From the NCBI GenBank assembly GCA_944385065.1, contig CALWVX010000002.1, positions 1 to 30,279 on the forward strand: DNA of 30,279 bases. Reading direction: 5' to 3'. The DNA comes from an uncultured Oscillospiraceae bacterium (GTDB lineage Bacteria > Bacillota > Clostridia > Oscillospirales > Oscillospiraceae). The notes beneath the pieces are model-generated. The model was not told the origin of the DNA. It was given only the letters and a program-made list of their open reading frames with translations, and made no database searches. Shown piece by piece: positions 23,249 through 30,279 of the stretch. The position numbers and the translations under genes are program-made. Each line of letters opens with the position of its first letter. Within the stretch, counting starts at the first letter, position 1.

Positions 23249-25011
23249 GCGGGAAGAAGCGGCAGGCGGTCAACCCGGCCCTGGAGGCCTTTCAGGCCGG
23301 GTGCGGACTGGTGATGCAGAATCCGGTTCTGGGACCGCTGATCAAGGAGGCCTCCGTTCATTTTGACGACAGCTATCCCATGGCCCGCACCGACTGGGCC
23401 TGGATCACCTCCGACGGAGATCTCTACGCCAACAGCCACCGCCGGGCCTCCCCGCAGGAGTGGGCCTATGTAGTCGCCCACTGTCTGCTCCACCTGGCCC
23501 TGGGACACATTCAGGAGGACCGGGACGGGGATCCGGTGTGGAACGCCGCCTGCGACTGCGTGGCCGCGCGCTATCTGTCCGACCTGCGCATCGGCACGCC
23601 GCCGGAGGAGCTTATGGGGCCGCTCCCTCCCCACGCGCGGGAGGAGGAGGCCCTCTACCACTGGCTGCTGGAGCACGGAGACCGCGCCGATTTTCACTTC
23701 TCCACCATGAGCGGCGGCCGGCCGGATATGGTATGGCGCCCGGGCGGCTCCAGCTGGTGGAGCCCTCCCACGGACTGGCGGCAGCTCTTTGCGGAGAGCC
23801 TCCGGAATGCCCTCCGCGCCGCTGTGGACTATGCCGGCGGACTTCGGGAGGTCCGGGAGGCAGGGCCCATCCAGCGGGCTCAGGAGTGGTTTCTGTCCAG
23901 CTATCCCCTGCTGGGCGGCGTGGCCTCCGGCTTCCGTCTGGTGGATGACCCGCTGGCGGTCCAGCGGATGAATATCCCGGTGGCCGCCATCTCCATCCAG
24001 ATGCGGGAGATCTATGTCAATCCCGCCGCCCACCTGACCGAGCAGGAGTGGCGGTTTGTCCTGGCCCATGAGTACCTCCACGCCGCCCTGTGCCACGAGG
24101 CCCGCCTGGGAAAGCGGGACCCGGAGCTGTGGAATGTGGCCTGCGACTATGTGATCAACCAGTGGCTTCGGGACATGGAGGTGGGTTCCATGCCGGAAGG
24201 CCTTCTCTTCGACCCGGAGCTGAACGGCCTGTCGGCGGAGAGCGTCTATGATCTGCTGGCCGTCAATCTGCGCAGGTACCGGCGCATGGCCCAGCGCGAC
24301 ATTCTCTTCGGCCCCCCCGGCTGGACCGGTTCCAGAGACTTTGTGGACCTGGACGCCTGGTGTCGGTCCGCCATTCAGCGGGGTCTGGACTATCACCAGT
24401 CCAACGAACGGGGCTATCTCCCGGCGGGACTGGTGGAGGAAATCCGGGCCCTGGCTCAGCCCCCCATCCCCTGGGACGTAAAATTGGCCAAGTGGTTTGA
24501 CGAGCGGTTCGAGCCGCTGGAAAAACGCCGCACCTACGCCCGCCTCAGCCGCCGCCAGTCATCCACGCCGGACATCCCCCGCCCCTCCTGGCGGTATGAG
24601 GAGTCGGCCCGGGCGGGGCAGACCTTCGGCGTGCTGCTGGACACCTCCGGCTCCATGGACCGCTCCCTGCTGGCCGCCGCGCTGGGCGCCATCGCCAGCT
24701 ACAGCGCCGCCCGGGATGTGAATCGGGTCCGTGTCGTGTTCTGTGACGCCGACGCCTACGACCAGGGTTATCTGGAGGCCGCCGACATCGCCGGCAGCGT
24801 CAAGGTACGGGGCCGGGGCGGCACGGTTCTTCAGCCCGGGATCGAGCTTCTGGAACATGCCCCCGACTTTCCCAAGCAGGCGCCCTTGCTGATCATCACC
24901 GACGGTGAGTGCGACCGGCTGAACGTCTATGGGCGGGACCACGCCTTTCTGGTTCCCCGGGGCCGCAGCCTGCCCTTTCCTCCCAGGGGGCCGGTTTTTT
25001 ACCTGGAATAG
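23245..25011 (+). CDS. VWA protein with two tandem DUF2201 metallopeptidase-like domains
   Basis: A 588-residue cytosolic protein. Two homologous segments occur at about 70-145 and 266-340: each reads EWxxVxAHxxLHxALxH, then WNxACDxV and a PExL segment. The second has a zinc-protease-like HEYLH (275-279) with H284; the first has HCLLH (79-83) with H88, so the catalytic glutamate is replaced by cysteine C80. The C-terminal VWA-like domain (about 460-588) has an intact metal site: DTSGS (466-470), T527 and D553 in ITDGE. The start at 23245 overlaps the ATPase stop by 4 bp. The DUF2201-plus-MoxR pairing is widespread but, to my knowledge, uncharacterised. It could be a regulated protease or a metal-dependent chaperone. 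Confidence 0.88.
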   Translation: MSGKKRQAVNPALEAFQAGCGLVMQNPVLGPLIKEASVHFDDSYPMARTDWAWITSDGDLYANSHRRASPQEWAYVVAHCLLHLALGHIQEDRDGDPVWNAACDCVAARYLSDLRIGTPPEELMGPLPPHAREEEALYHWLLEHGDRADFHFSTMSGGRPDMVWRPGGSSWWSPPTDWRQLFAESLRNALRAAVDYAGGLREVREAGPIQRAQEWFLSSYPLLGGVASGFRLVDDPLAVQRMNIPVAAISIQMREIYVNPAAHLTEQEWRFVLAHEYLHAALCHEARLGKRDPELWNVACDYVINQWLRDMEVGSMPEGLLFDPELNGLSAESVYDLLAVNLRRYRRMAQRDILFGPPGWTGSRDFVDLDAWCRSAIQRGLDYHQSNERGYLPAGLVEEIRALAQPPIPWDVKLAKWFDERFEPLEKRRTYARLSRRQSSTPDIPRPSWRYEESARAGQTFGVLLDTSGSMDRSLLAAALGAIASYSAARDVNRVRVVFCDADAYDQGYLEAADIAGSVKVRGRGGTVLQPGIELLEHAPDFPKQAPLLIITDGECDRLNVYGRDHAFLVPRGRSLPFPPRGPVFYLE

Positions 25012-25088
25012 GCCCCTGTTTCGGGGAAACAAGTTGCCCTATATTCCCCTACAGGCAGGCCGCGCCGGTCCCTCATGGGGGAAAAGGA

Positions 25089-25117
25089 TTGCTTTTCCCC
25101 CTCTCCGCCGATATAAT
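25089..25117 (+). promoter_or_regulatory. Promoter of the alcohol dehydrogenase-peroxiredoxin-yaaA operon
   Basis: TTGCTT (25089-25094) and perfect TATAAT (25112-25117), 17 bp apart. The predicted start leaves only about a dozen bases before the ATG at 25137, enough for the GAGGTG ribosome site. Confidence 0.7.
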
Positions 25118-25136
25118 ATGTCCCGAGGTGAACCAT

Positions 25137-26171
25137 ATGCTCGCTTACACCTATGTAGCACCAGGCAGGTTCGAGCTGCTGGACAAGCCCAAGCCGACTC
25201 TGCTCCATGACCGGGACGCCATTGTCCGGGTGACGCTGGGGAGCATCTGCACCAGCGACCTGCACATCAAGCACAGTTCGGTGCCCCGGGCGGTGCCCGG
25301 CGTTACCGTCGGCCATGAGATGGTGGGCGTTGTGACAGAGGTTGGCGCCACCGTCACCGCCGTCCAGCCCGGCGACCGGGTGGCGGTGAATGTGGAGACC
25401 TTCTGCGGCACATGCTTTTTTTGCCGGAACGGCTGGGTCAACAACTGCACCGACCCCAATGGCGGCTGGGCGCTGGGCTGCCGCATTGACGGCGGGCAGG
25501 CGGAATATGTCCGGGTCCCCTACGCCGACCAGGGACTCAGTAAAATTCCTGACCATGTCACGGATCTGCAGGCCCTTCTGGTGGGAGATGTGCTGGCCAC
25601 GGGCTATTGGGCGGCAGACATCTCGGAAATCAGGCCCGGCGACACCGTCCTGATTCTCGGTGCGGGCCCCACAGGCCTCTGCACCATGCAGTGCGCCCGG
25701 CTCAAGCGGCCCGGTCGGATCATTATCTGTGACGCGGACCCCCGCCGTCTGGATTTTGTGAGCAGGCACTACCCGGAGGTCATTCCGACTGCGCCGGAGC
25801 AGGTCATGGAAACCGTGCAGAGATACAGCGCCCACGGCGGCGCCGATGCTGTGCTGGAAGCGGCCGGTACACCGGAGAGCTTCCGCACGGCCTGGATGTG
25901 CGCCCGGCCCAACGCCGTTGTGACGGTGGTGGCCCTGTACGACGGTCCCCAGGTGCTCCCGCTCCCCGAGATGTACGGGAAAAACCTGACCTTCAAAACC
26001 GGCGGCGTGGACGGCTGCAAATGCCGGGAAATTCTGGCCCTCATCGCGTCGGGCCAGCTGGATACCACCCCTCTGATCACCCACACCTTCCCGCTGAAGG
26101 ACATCGAAGCCGCCTACGACCTCTTTGAGCATCGCCGGGACGGCGTCATGAAAGTTGCAATTCAGGGATGA
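25137..26171 (+). CDS. Zinc-dependent alcohol dehydrogenase (MDR family)
   Basis: Cytosolic NAD(P)-dependent dehydrogenase of 344 residues. Catalytic zinc ligands are C38 (ICTSD) and H60-E61 (VGHE). The structural zinc loop has four cysteines, C90, C93, C96 and C104. The Rossmann loop GAGPTG is at 175-180, and D199 at the end of the second strand suggests NAD rather than NADP. The length and motifs match the threonine/sorbitol/alcohol dehydrogenase group; the exact substrate is open. The ATG at 25137 has GAGGTG upstream; the frame extends further upstream but without homology. It is followed 15 bp later by the peroxiredoxin gene. Confidence 0.92.
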   Translation: MLAYTYVAPGRFELLDKPKPTLLHDRDAIVRVTLGSICTSDLHIKHSSVPRAVPGVTVGHEMVGVVTEVGATVTAVQPGDRVAVNVETFCGTCFFCRNGWVNNCTDPNGGWALGCRIDGGQAEYVRVPYADQGLSKIPDHVTDLQALLVGDVLATGYWAADISEIRPGDTVLILGAGPTGLCTMQCARLKRPGRIIICDADPRRLDFVSRHYPEVIPTAPEQVMETVQRYSAHGGADAVLEAAGTPESFRTAWMCARPNAVVTVVALYDGPQVLPLPEMYGKNLTFKTGGVDGCKCREILALIASGQLDTTPLITHTFPLKDIEAAYDLFEHRRDGVMKVAIQG

Positions 26172-26186
26172 TAAAGGAGGATCATT

Positions 26187-26651
26187 ATGCTGGAAGTTGG
26201 AACCAAGGCCCCGGAGTTTACCCTGCCCGACAAGACCGGCGCCCCTGTCAGCCTGTCCGATTTTCGGGGGAAAAAGGTCGTGCTCTACTTTTACCCCAGG
26301 GACAATACCCCCGGCTGCACCCGGCAGGCCTGCGCCTTCGCCCGGAGCTACCGCGACTTTGAGCGCAGCAACGCGGTGGTTATCGGCGTCAGCAAGGACT
26401 CCGCGGCCTCCCACCTGAAATTTGCGGAGAAGTACGAGCTTCCCTTTGTCCTGCTCTCCGATCCGGAGCACAAGGTCATCGAGGCCTACGGCGCGTGGCA
26501 GGAGAAAAAACTCTACGGCAAGGTCAGCATGGGCACAGTGCGCTGCACCTACCTCATCGACGAGCAGGGCGTCATCGAACAGGTCATGCCCAAGGTAAAG
26601 CCCGACGACAACGCCGCCCAACTTCTGGCCTGTCTGAGGAAAAACCAGTAA
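26187..26651 (+). CDS. bcp: Bcp/PrxQ-type peroxiredoxin
   Basis: Thioredoxin-dependent thiol peroxidase (154 residues) that reduces hydrogen peroxide and organic hydroperoxides in the cytosol. DNTPGCTRQAC contains the peroxidatic cysteine C44 and, five residues on, the resolving cysteine C49, the two-cysteine PrxQ pattern. GVSKDSAASHLKFAEKY and the late YLIDEQG segment fit the family. The start has AAAGGAGG. It sits between the alcohol dehydrogenase and yaaA with short gaps of 15 and 10 bp, so all three genes should be one operon; pairing with YaaA points to peroxide defence. Confidence 0.95.
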   Translation: MLEVGTKAPEFTLPDKTGAPVSLSDFRGKKVVLYFYPRDNTPGCTRQACAFARSYRDFERSNAVVIGVSKDSAASHLKFAEKYELPFVLLSDPEHKVIEAYGAWQEKKLYGKVSMGTVRCTYLIDEQGVIEQVMPKVKPDDNAAQLLACLRKNQ

Positions 26652-26661
26652 GGAACCGGAC

Positions 26662-27429
26662 ATGAGAATTATCATCTCCCCCGCCAAGAAGATGAACGCG
26701 GATACGGACACCCTGCCCTGCCGGGACCTGCCCCGCTTTCTCCCCCGCACCCAGCGGCTGCTGGAGGCGCTGCGCGCCATGGACGCCGACGGCCTGAAGC
26801 GGCTCTGGAAATGCAGCGATCAGATCGCCGCGCAGAACATCCGCCGTCTGGAGACCATGGACTTACAAAACCATCTCACCCCCGCCCTCCTCTCCTACGA
26901 GGGCATCCAGTACCAGTATATGGCCCCGGGCGTCTTTACCGCCGGCGAATACCGCTATGTGCAGGAGCACCTGCGCATTCTGTCGGGCTTTTACGGCCTG
27001 CTGCGCCCCTTTGACGGCGTGACGCCTTATCGTCTGGAGATGCAGGCAAAGCTGGCCGTGGACGGGGCGAGAGATCTCTATGCCTTCTGGGGGGACAGTC
27101 TGGCGCGGCAGCTGTGCGGGGAAACCGACTGCATTTTGAATCTGGCCTCCAAAGAGTACAGCCTGTGCGTCTCCCCCTATCTAGCGCCCCCCGTCCGCTT
27201 TCTCACCTGCGTATTCGGGGAGGAGAGAGACGGCAGAGTCCTGGAAAAGGGCACCATGTGCAAAATGGCCCGGGGCGAGATGGTGCGCTATCTGGCGGAG
27301 TACCATATCACGGATCCGGCGGCGATCCGGGACTTTGACCGCCTGGATTATCGCTACGCTCCCCAATACTCTGACGAGCGCACCTATGTGTTCCTGCGCA
27401 GTCCCTCCTCGGTCCACGGCCGGAACTGA
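26662..27429 (+). CDS. yaaA: YaaA, peroxide stress protein (DUF328)
   Basis: YaaA-family protein of 255 residues, full length. In E. coli YaaA limits intracellular free iron during hydrogen peroxide stress and so reduces Fenton damage; it also binds DNA. Landmarks are the N-terminal IIISPAKKMN, YEGIQYQYM, LRILSGFYGLLRPFDGVTPYRLEM and the C-terminal YRYAPQYSDERTYVFLR. It is the last gene of the redox operon, directly followed by a strong terminator. The anaerobic lifestyle inferred for this organism makes oxygen or peroxide defence a plausible role. Confidence 0.95.
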   Translation: MRIIISPAKKMNADTDTLPCRDLPRFLPRTQRLLEALRAMDADGLKRLWKCSDQIAAQNIRRLETMDLQNHLTPALLSYEGIQYQYMAPGVFTAGEYRYVQEHLRILSGFYGLLRPFDGVTPYRLEMQAKLAVDGARDLYAFWGDSLARQLCGETDCILNLASKEYSLCVSPYLAPPVRFLTCVFGEERDGRVLEKGTMCKMARGEMVRYLAEYHITDPAAIRDFDRLDYRYAPQYSDERTYVFLRSPSSVHGRN

Positions 27430-27475
27430 GTTGTTCTCTTTGTCCAGTTCGTTCTGCTGGGGTCCCGCTCCAGTC

Positions 27476-27518
27476 AAAAATCCCGGAAGCTCTGTAAAAC
27501 AGAGCTTCCGGGATTTTT
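27476..27518. terminator. Bidirectional terminator between yaaA and the sigma-54 activator
   Basis: Perfect 19-bp stem, 27476-27494 with 27500-27518, beginning AAAAATCCCGG and ending in TTTTT, loop TAAAA. Both strands end in five T, so it serves the two convergent units. Confidence 0.95.
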
Positions 27519-27630
27519 ATGTTCCGATCTCAGACAATATATGCTCCGATATGGATCCGCCCCAGCCCCCGCAGACACGCCCTCCGCGGCGGGCAGCCCA
27601 TGCCCCTGGAATGCGGGCCTTGCCGGCCGC

Positions 27631-29313
27631 TCAGGGCTTCGTCTGTCTTCCCTTTCGATCCCGCTTCAGCCGATACTGCAGATTCTGGCGGTTCAGCCCC
27701 AGCAGCTTCGCGGCCTGAGAGATGTTCCCCTGGGTCTGCTGAAGCGCCTTTTGAATCACCTGCCGTTCAAAATCCCGCATCATGCTCTGCAGGCTGCGGT
27801 CAATGCGTCCAATGGAAAACGGCGCGCTTTCCGGGGCCCCTTCCGCCTCCAGGTGAAGCTCCCGGGGATAGCTGACCGCGTCCAGAATGTACGCAGGCAG
27901 GTGTTCCTTCCCCATGACCTCTCCGTCCGACACTGTCATGGCATAATCCACCACATGGTTCAGCTCCCGCACATTTCCGGGCCAGCGGTACTGCTGCAGC
28001 AGCCAGATCACCTCGTCGCTGATTTTGGTGAACTGAAGGGCGTACTTTAATTTGCTGTGGCGGATCCGGTGCCAGATCAGCGTCTCCATATCATCCAGGT
28101 GATCCCGGAGGGGCGGCAGTGTGATCATGATGGTGGCCACTCGGTAAAACAAATCCTGCCGCAGCTTATTTTCCTGAATCAGCCGGAACACATCCTCGTT
28201 GCACGAGGCGATCACCCGGACGTTGACCTTGATCTCCCGGTTTCCTCCCACGCGGCGGAAGGAGTTCTCCTGGAGCACCCGCAGCAGCTTGGCCTGCATG
28301 GCCAGACTCATGGAGTTCAGCTCATCCAGAAAGATGGTTCCCCCGTCCACCTCTTCAAACAGCCCTCTTTTTTCCAGACTGCCGGTGAAGGACCCCTTTT
28401 CCGTTCCGAACAAGATGCTCTCCACCAGCTGCTCCGGGACGGCCGAACAGTTGATGGCCACAAATTTTTTCTTGCTGCGCAGGCTGTCATGGTGGATGGC
28501 CTGCGCAAATATTTCCTTCCCCGTTCCGGTCTCACCCAGCAGAAGCACATTGCTCTCCTTCGCGGCCACCGACTGGGCCAGCGCCACCGCCTCGCGCACT
28601 TGAACGCTGCTGCCCACGTAGTCCTCGAAGGTATAGGTGGACGGGTCCTTGGCGTACAGGCCGGTGGTAATTTCCTGTTCCATGGCAAGGCTGATTTTTT
28701 CGTTGTGTTCCTTCTTTTTCCGCAGCACATTGGCGTTTTGTTCAAAGTTAACCACTCCCAGAAATCGGCCGTCCTCCCGAAACAGGGGGTAGCCGGTGTT
28801 GCAGGTAAGGATCGTCTTGCCCTCCGCCGTCTGGAATCTGGCGAAGCGGTTGATCACCGGGCGCTTGGTCCGCAGCACGGTCAAAACAGTGCTGGACTCG
28901 TCGGTCACCTGATAGAGGTCCATCAGTTTTTTCCCCTCCACCGGGTAATTGTAGTCGGCAAAGCCGGACATCTTCCGGCTGGTCGAGTTGAGATAGACCA
29001 GCGACGCGTCCTCATCATAAATCTGTACCCCGTCGTCCAGACAGTCAAAGGCCCTGTACAGCAGCTCCGAGAGCTGGTCGTCCAGCTTCAGCAGCAGGAA
29101 CGTGCTTCCGCCGCCGGTGGCAAGGCGCTTATACTGAAAGCGGCGGGGCCCCCACCACAAATGGCCGGCCGGCTCTGACGGGGGCAAACGGGAAAAAACC
29201 TGATTTTCATAGGCCGTGCGGTGTCCCAGCCACGCCTGGCGCAGCTCCTCATTGTGCCAGTCGAGGGAGAGCACCGTCCCGGACGAATCCAGCTTTACCA
29301 CAACATCTACCAT
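27631..29313 (-). CDS. Sigma-54-dependent activator with PAS domain
   Basis: Bacterial enhancer-binding protein (560 residues) that opens RpoN promoters. An N-terminal region (1-80) and a PAS sensor (about 80-195, with LYRAFDCLDDGVQIYD) precede the AAA+ domain: Walker A GETGTGKE (260-267), GSFTGS (307-312) in place of the usual GAFTGA loop, Walker B GGTIFLDE (324-331), and WPGNVRELNHV (444-454). A Fis-type helix-turn-helix lies at about 515-555 (GNISQAAKLLGLNRQNLQYRLKR). The ATG at 29313 follows AGGAGGGG; one at 29343 also has AGGAG and could be used. It is divergent from the BCCT gene and presumably controls it. No phosphoacceptor domain is present, so the PAS domain likely senses a small molecule. 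Confidence 0.94.
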   Translation of the reverse strand: MVDVVVKLDSSGTVLSLDWHNEELRQAWLGHRTAYENQVFSRLPPSEPAGHLWWGPRRFQYKRLATGGGSTFLLLKLDDQLSELLYRAFDCLDDGVQIYDEDASLVYLNSTSRKMSGFADYNYPVEGKKLMDLYQVTDESSTVLTVLRTKRPVINRFARFQTAEGKTILTCNTGYPLFREDGRFLGVVNFEQNANVLRKKKEHNEKISLAMEQEITTGLYAKDPSTYTFEDYVGSSVQVREAVALAQSVAAKESNVLLLGETGTGKEIFAQAIHHDSLRSKKKFVAINCSAVPEQLVESILFGTEKGSFTGSLEKRGLFEEVDGGTIFLDELNSMSLAMQAKLLRVLQENSFRRVGGNREIKVNVRVIASCNEDVFRLIQENKLRQDLFYRVATIMITLPPLRDHLDDMETLIWHRIRHSKLKYALQFTKISDEVIWLLQQYRWPGNVRELNHVVDYAMTVSDGEVMGKEHLPAYILDAVSYPRELHLEAEGAPESAPFSIGRIDRSLQSMMRDFERQVIQKALQQTQGNISQAAKLLGLNRQNLQYRLKRDRKGRQTKP

Positions 29314-29363
29314 AGGATTCCCCTCCTGTCCCCTGTTCCGCATGGCTTCTCCTCTGTTCTGCC

Positions 29364-29392
29364 ATTATATCAAAGGGAGCCCCTTCCGTCCA
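29364..29392 (-). promoter_or_regulatory. Promoter of the sigma-54 activator gene
   Basis: On the minus strand TGGACG (29392-29387) and perfect TATAAT (29369-29364) are 17 bp apart, about 50 bp from the chosen start. The palindrome at 29400-29431 lies just upstream of the -35, so the activator might regulate itself. Confidence 0.6.
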
Positions 29393-29399
29393 CAGGAGT

Positions 29400-29431
29400 G
29401 CATTAAAATCATGCATGCAAAATTTTAATGC
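29400..29431. promoter_or_regulatory. 32-bp palindrome, likely activator binding site
   Basis: GCATTAAAAT (29400-29409) and ATTTTAATGC (29422-29431) flank a central perfect TGCATGCA (29412-29419); only two symmetric pairs mismatch. It lies about 130 bp upstream of the -24 element, the usual distance for an enhancer site. A related half-site, ATTTTTATGC, follows at 29436-29445. Confidence 0.75.
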
Positions 29432-29560
29432 GCTTAATTTTTATGCTTCTTATGGTTTCCACCGCGTCCCCCGAAACAAAAAGCCGCTGAACAGCTTGAT
29501 TTCTCCCCGGATTTTCCTGCTGCCCCGCCCAGATCCGTCTGTTTTTTTCAGAATCAATAG

Positions 29561-29577
29561 TTGGCACGATTTTTGCT
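29561..29577 (+). promoter_or_regulatory. Sigma-54 (-24/-12) promoter of the BCCT gene
   Basis: TTGGCACGATTTTTGCT matches the YTGGCACGRNNNTTGCW consensus at every position, with GG and GC correctly spaced. The predicted start is near 29588, 50 bp before the transporter ATG. Confidence 0.93.
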
Positions 29578-29590
29578 TGTTAATGGGGCA

Positions 29591-29609
29591 GAGAGTGAAC
29601 CTCACTCTC
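29591..29609 (+). other. Leader inverted repeat of the BCCT gene
   Basis: GAGAGTGA (29591-29598) and TCACTCTC (29602-29609) are perfect complements around 3 nt, beginning about 4 nt into the predicted transcript. It could form a 5' mRNA stem or be a repressor site. Confidence 0.5.
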
Positions 29610-29637
29610 CATCATATCTGTGGAGGTGTATTTCAGA

Positions 29638-30279
29638 ATGGAGAAGCAGAAGAAGACAGTCAACTGGTATGTCTTTACGCCGACGATCATCATTATCGGC
29701 GGAGCCGCACTGATGGGCCTGATCAATAACCAATTACTGACCTCGGTCTCAGAGACCATTTTCAACTGGACGCTGATCAATTTCTCCTGGCTGTACCAGC
29801 TGGCAGGTATGCTGGCCCTGATCCTGATGGTCCTGTTCTTTGTCACCAAGACGGGGACCATTCGGCTGGGCGGGCCCAACGCAAAGGCAAAATTCCCCTT
29901 CATGACCTGGTTTGCCATGACCCTGACAGGCGGAATTTCCACCGGCCTGATCACCTATGCGGTGAACGAGCCCATGATCTACTTCGGTGACATCTGGGGA
30001 GAATTGGCCGGGACAGGCCTGGCTCCGTTTACAGAGGACGCCATGTTCTACTCCATGGGCCGCATGTTCTACCACTGGAGCTTCGTCCCCTACGCCATGT
30101 ACAGCCTCAGCGGTCTTCTGATCGCCTACATGTATTTCAACCGGGGCAAGGAGATGACCACCTCGAACACCCTGGTCCCGCTGTTCGGGGACCGGATGAC
30201 AAAAGGCTTCTGGCGCGGACTGATCGACACCCTGTGTGTCGTGGCCGTCGCGCTGGGCCTGGCGGCCTCTCTGGGCGCT
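29638..30279 (+). CDS. BCCT-family transporter (3' truncated)
   Basis: First 214 residues of a betaine/choline/carnitine-type transporter of the cytoplasmic membrane; the gene runs off the window. A short charged N-terminus leads to a first membrane segment (YVFTPTIIIIGGAALMGLI), a second near residues 50-70, and then the glycine-rich segment FAMTLTGGISTGLITYAVNEPMIYF (about 101-125), the part of the fold that binds substrate and ion in BetP and CaiT. The later aromatic box in segment 8 that defines the ligand is not in the window. The ATG follows GGAGGTG. Control by sigma-54 suggests a catabolic rather than osmoprotective role. Confidence 0.88.
   Translation, partial: MEKQKKTVNWYVFTPTIIIIGGAALMGLINNQLLTSVSETIFNWTLINFSWLYQLAGMLALILMVLFFVTKTGTIRLGGPNAKAKFPFMTWFAMTLTGGISTGLITYAVNEPMIYFGDIWGELAGTGLAPFTEDAMFYSMGRMFYHWSFVPYAMYSLSGLLIAYMYFNRGKEMTTSNTLVPLFGDRMTKGFWRGLIDTLCVVAVALGLAASLGA

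Larger units (their letters stand above)
29314..29637. other. Divergent regulatory region, activator/BCCT
   Basis: 324 bp holding a sigma-A-like promoter for the activator, a 32-bp palindrome, a -24/-12 promoter and a leader inverted repeat, each listed separately. No gene is seen in it. Confidence 0.8.

Noticed and set aside
25003..25040. Possible terminator after the DUF2201-VWA gene
   Set aside because: The CCCC/GGGG stem near 25013-25026 is very short and has no T-run; the T-run at 24994-25000 is inside the coding sequence.
24999..26780. A 593-codon minus-strand frame over the alcohol dehydrogenase and peroxiredoxin genes
   Set aside because: It covers two well-identified genes, has no family motif and lacks a plausible start signal.

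Overview
The window looks like chromosome of a GC-rich Clostridia member, most likely gut Oscillospiraceae of the Flavonifractor/Lawsonibacter/Oscillibacter kind. This is inferred from AGGAGG-type ribosome sites, near-consensus sigma-A promoters, a clostridial RpoN with a PAS-type sigma-54 activator, a TRAP transporter and two-gene aconitase X enzymes. No phage, transposase, CRISPR, rRNA or tRNA was seen. The window starts inside folD and ends inside a BCCT transporter gene.

Layout. 1-2819 (+): the 3' end of folD, then a DUF1537 sugar-acid kinase and PdxA2, the usual pair for catabolising threonate/erythronate-type four-carbon acids, closed by a 20-bp-stem terminator. 2988-5609 (-): MoxR ATPase plus NorD-like VWA protein with its own promoter. 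5727-12247 (-): rpoN, an OmpR-type response regulator, a histidine kinase without an extracellular sensor, and an ABC ATPase with a large FtsX-type permease. 12475-18584 (-): an apparent six-gene operon of AcnX large and small subunits, TRAP transporter dctP-dctQ-dctM and a LarA/DUF2088 (lactate-racemase-like) enzyme. 19124-19804 (+): a FadR-type GntR regulator. 20308-21931 (+): a second, paralogous AcnX pair. 22190-25011 (+): a second MoxR ATPase with a VWA protein carrying two tandem DUF2201 metallopeptidase-like domains. 25137-27429 (+): zinc alcohol dehydrogenase, Bcp-type peroxiredoxin, YaaA. 27631-29313 (-): sigma-54 activator. 29638-end (+): BCCT transporter.

The most coherent new-looking system spans 12475-21931. 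Two AcnX enzymes flank one GntR regulator. Both AcnX promoters have TTGACA-17-TATAAT followed immediately by the same operator-like motif, CTTGTATACAAG or a close variant, so they probably form one regulon. The TRAP transporter would import an organic acid, the LarA-like enzyme could racemise or epimerise a 2-hydroxy acid, and the AcnX enzymes would dehydrate hydroxy acids. The substrate cannot be read from the sequence; the only characterised bacterial AcnX activity I know is cis-3-hydroxy-L-proline dehydratase.

A second circuit is readable at the right end: a perfect-consensus sigma-54 promoter and a long palindrome between the activator and the BCCT gene, with rpoN itself in the same window. 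A third theme is a set of unusually long, perfect inverted repeats inside coding sequences, including one in the DUF1537 gene that has the full form of an intrinsic terminator. All identifications are by eye; no database search was run.
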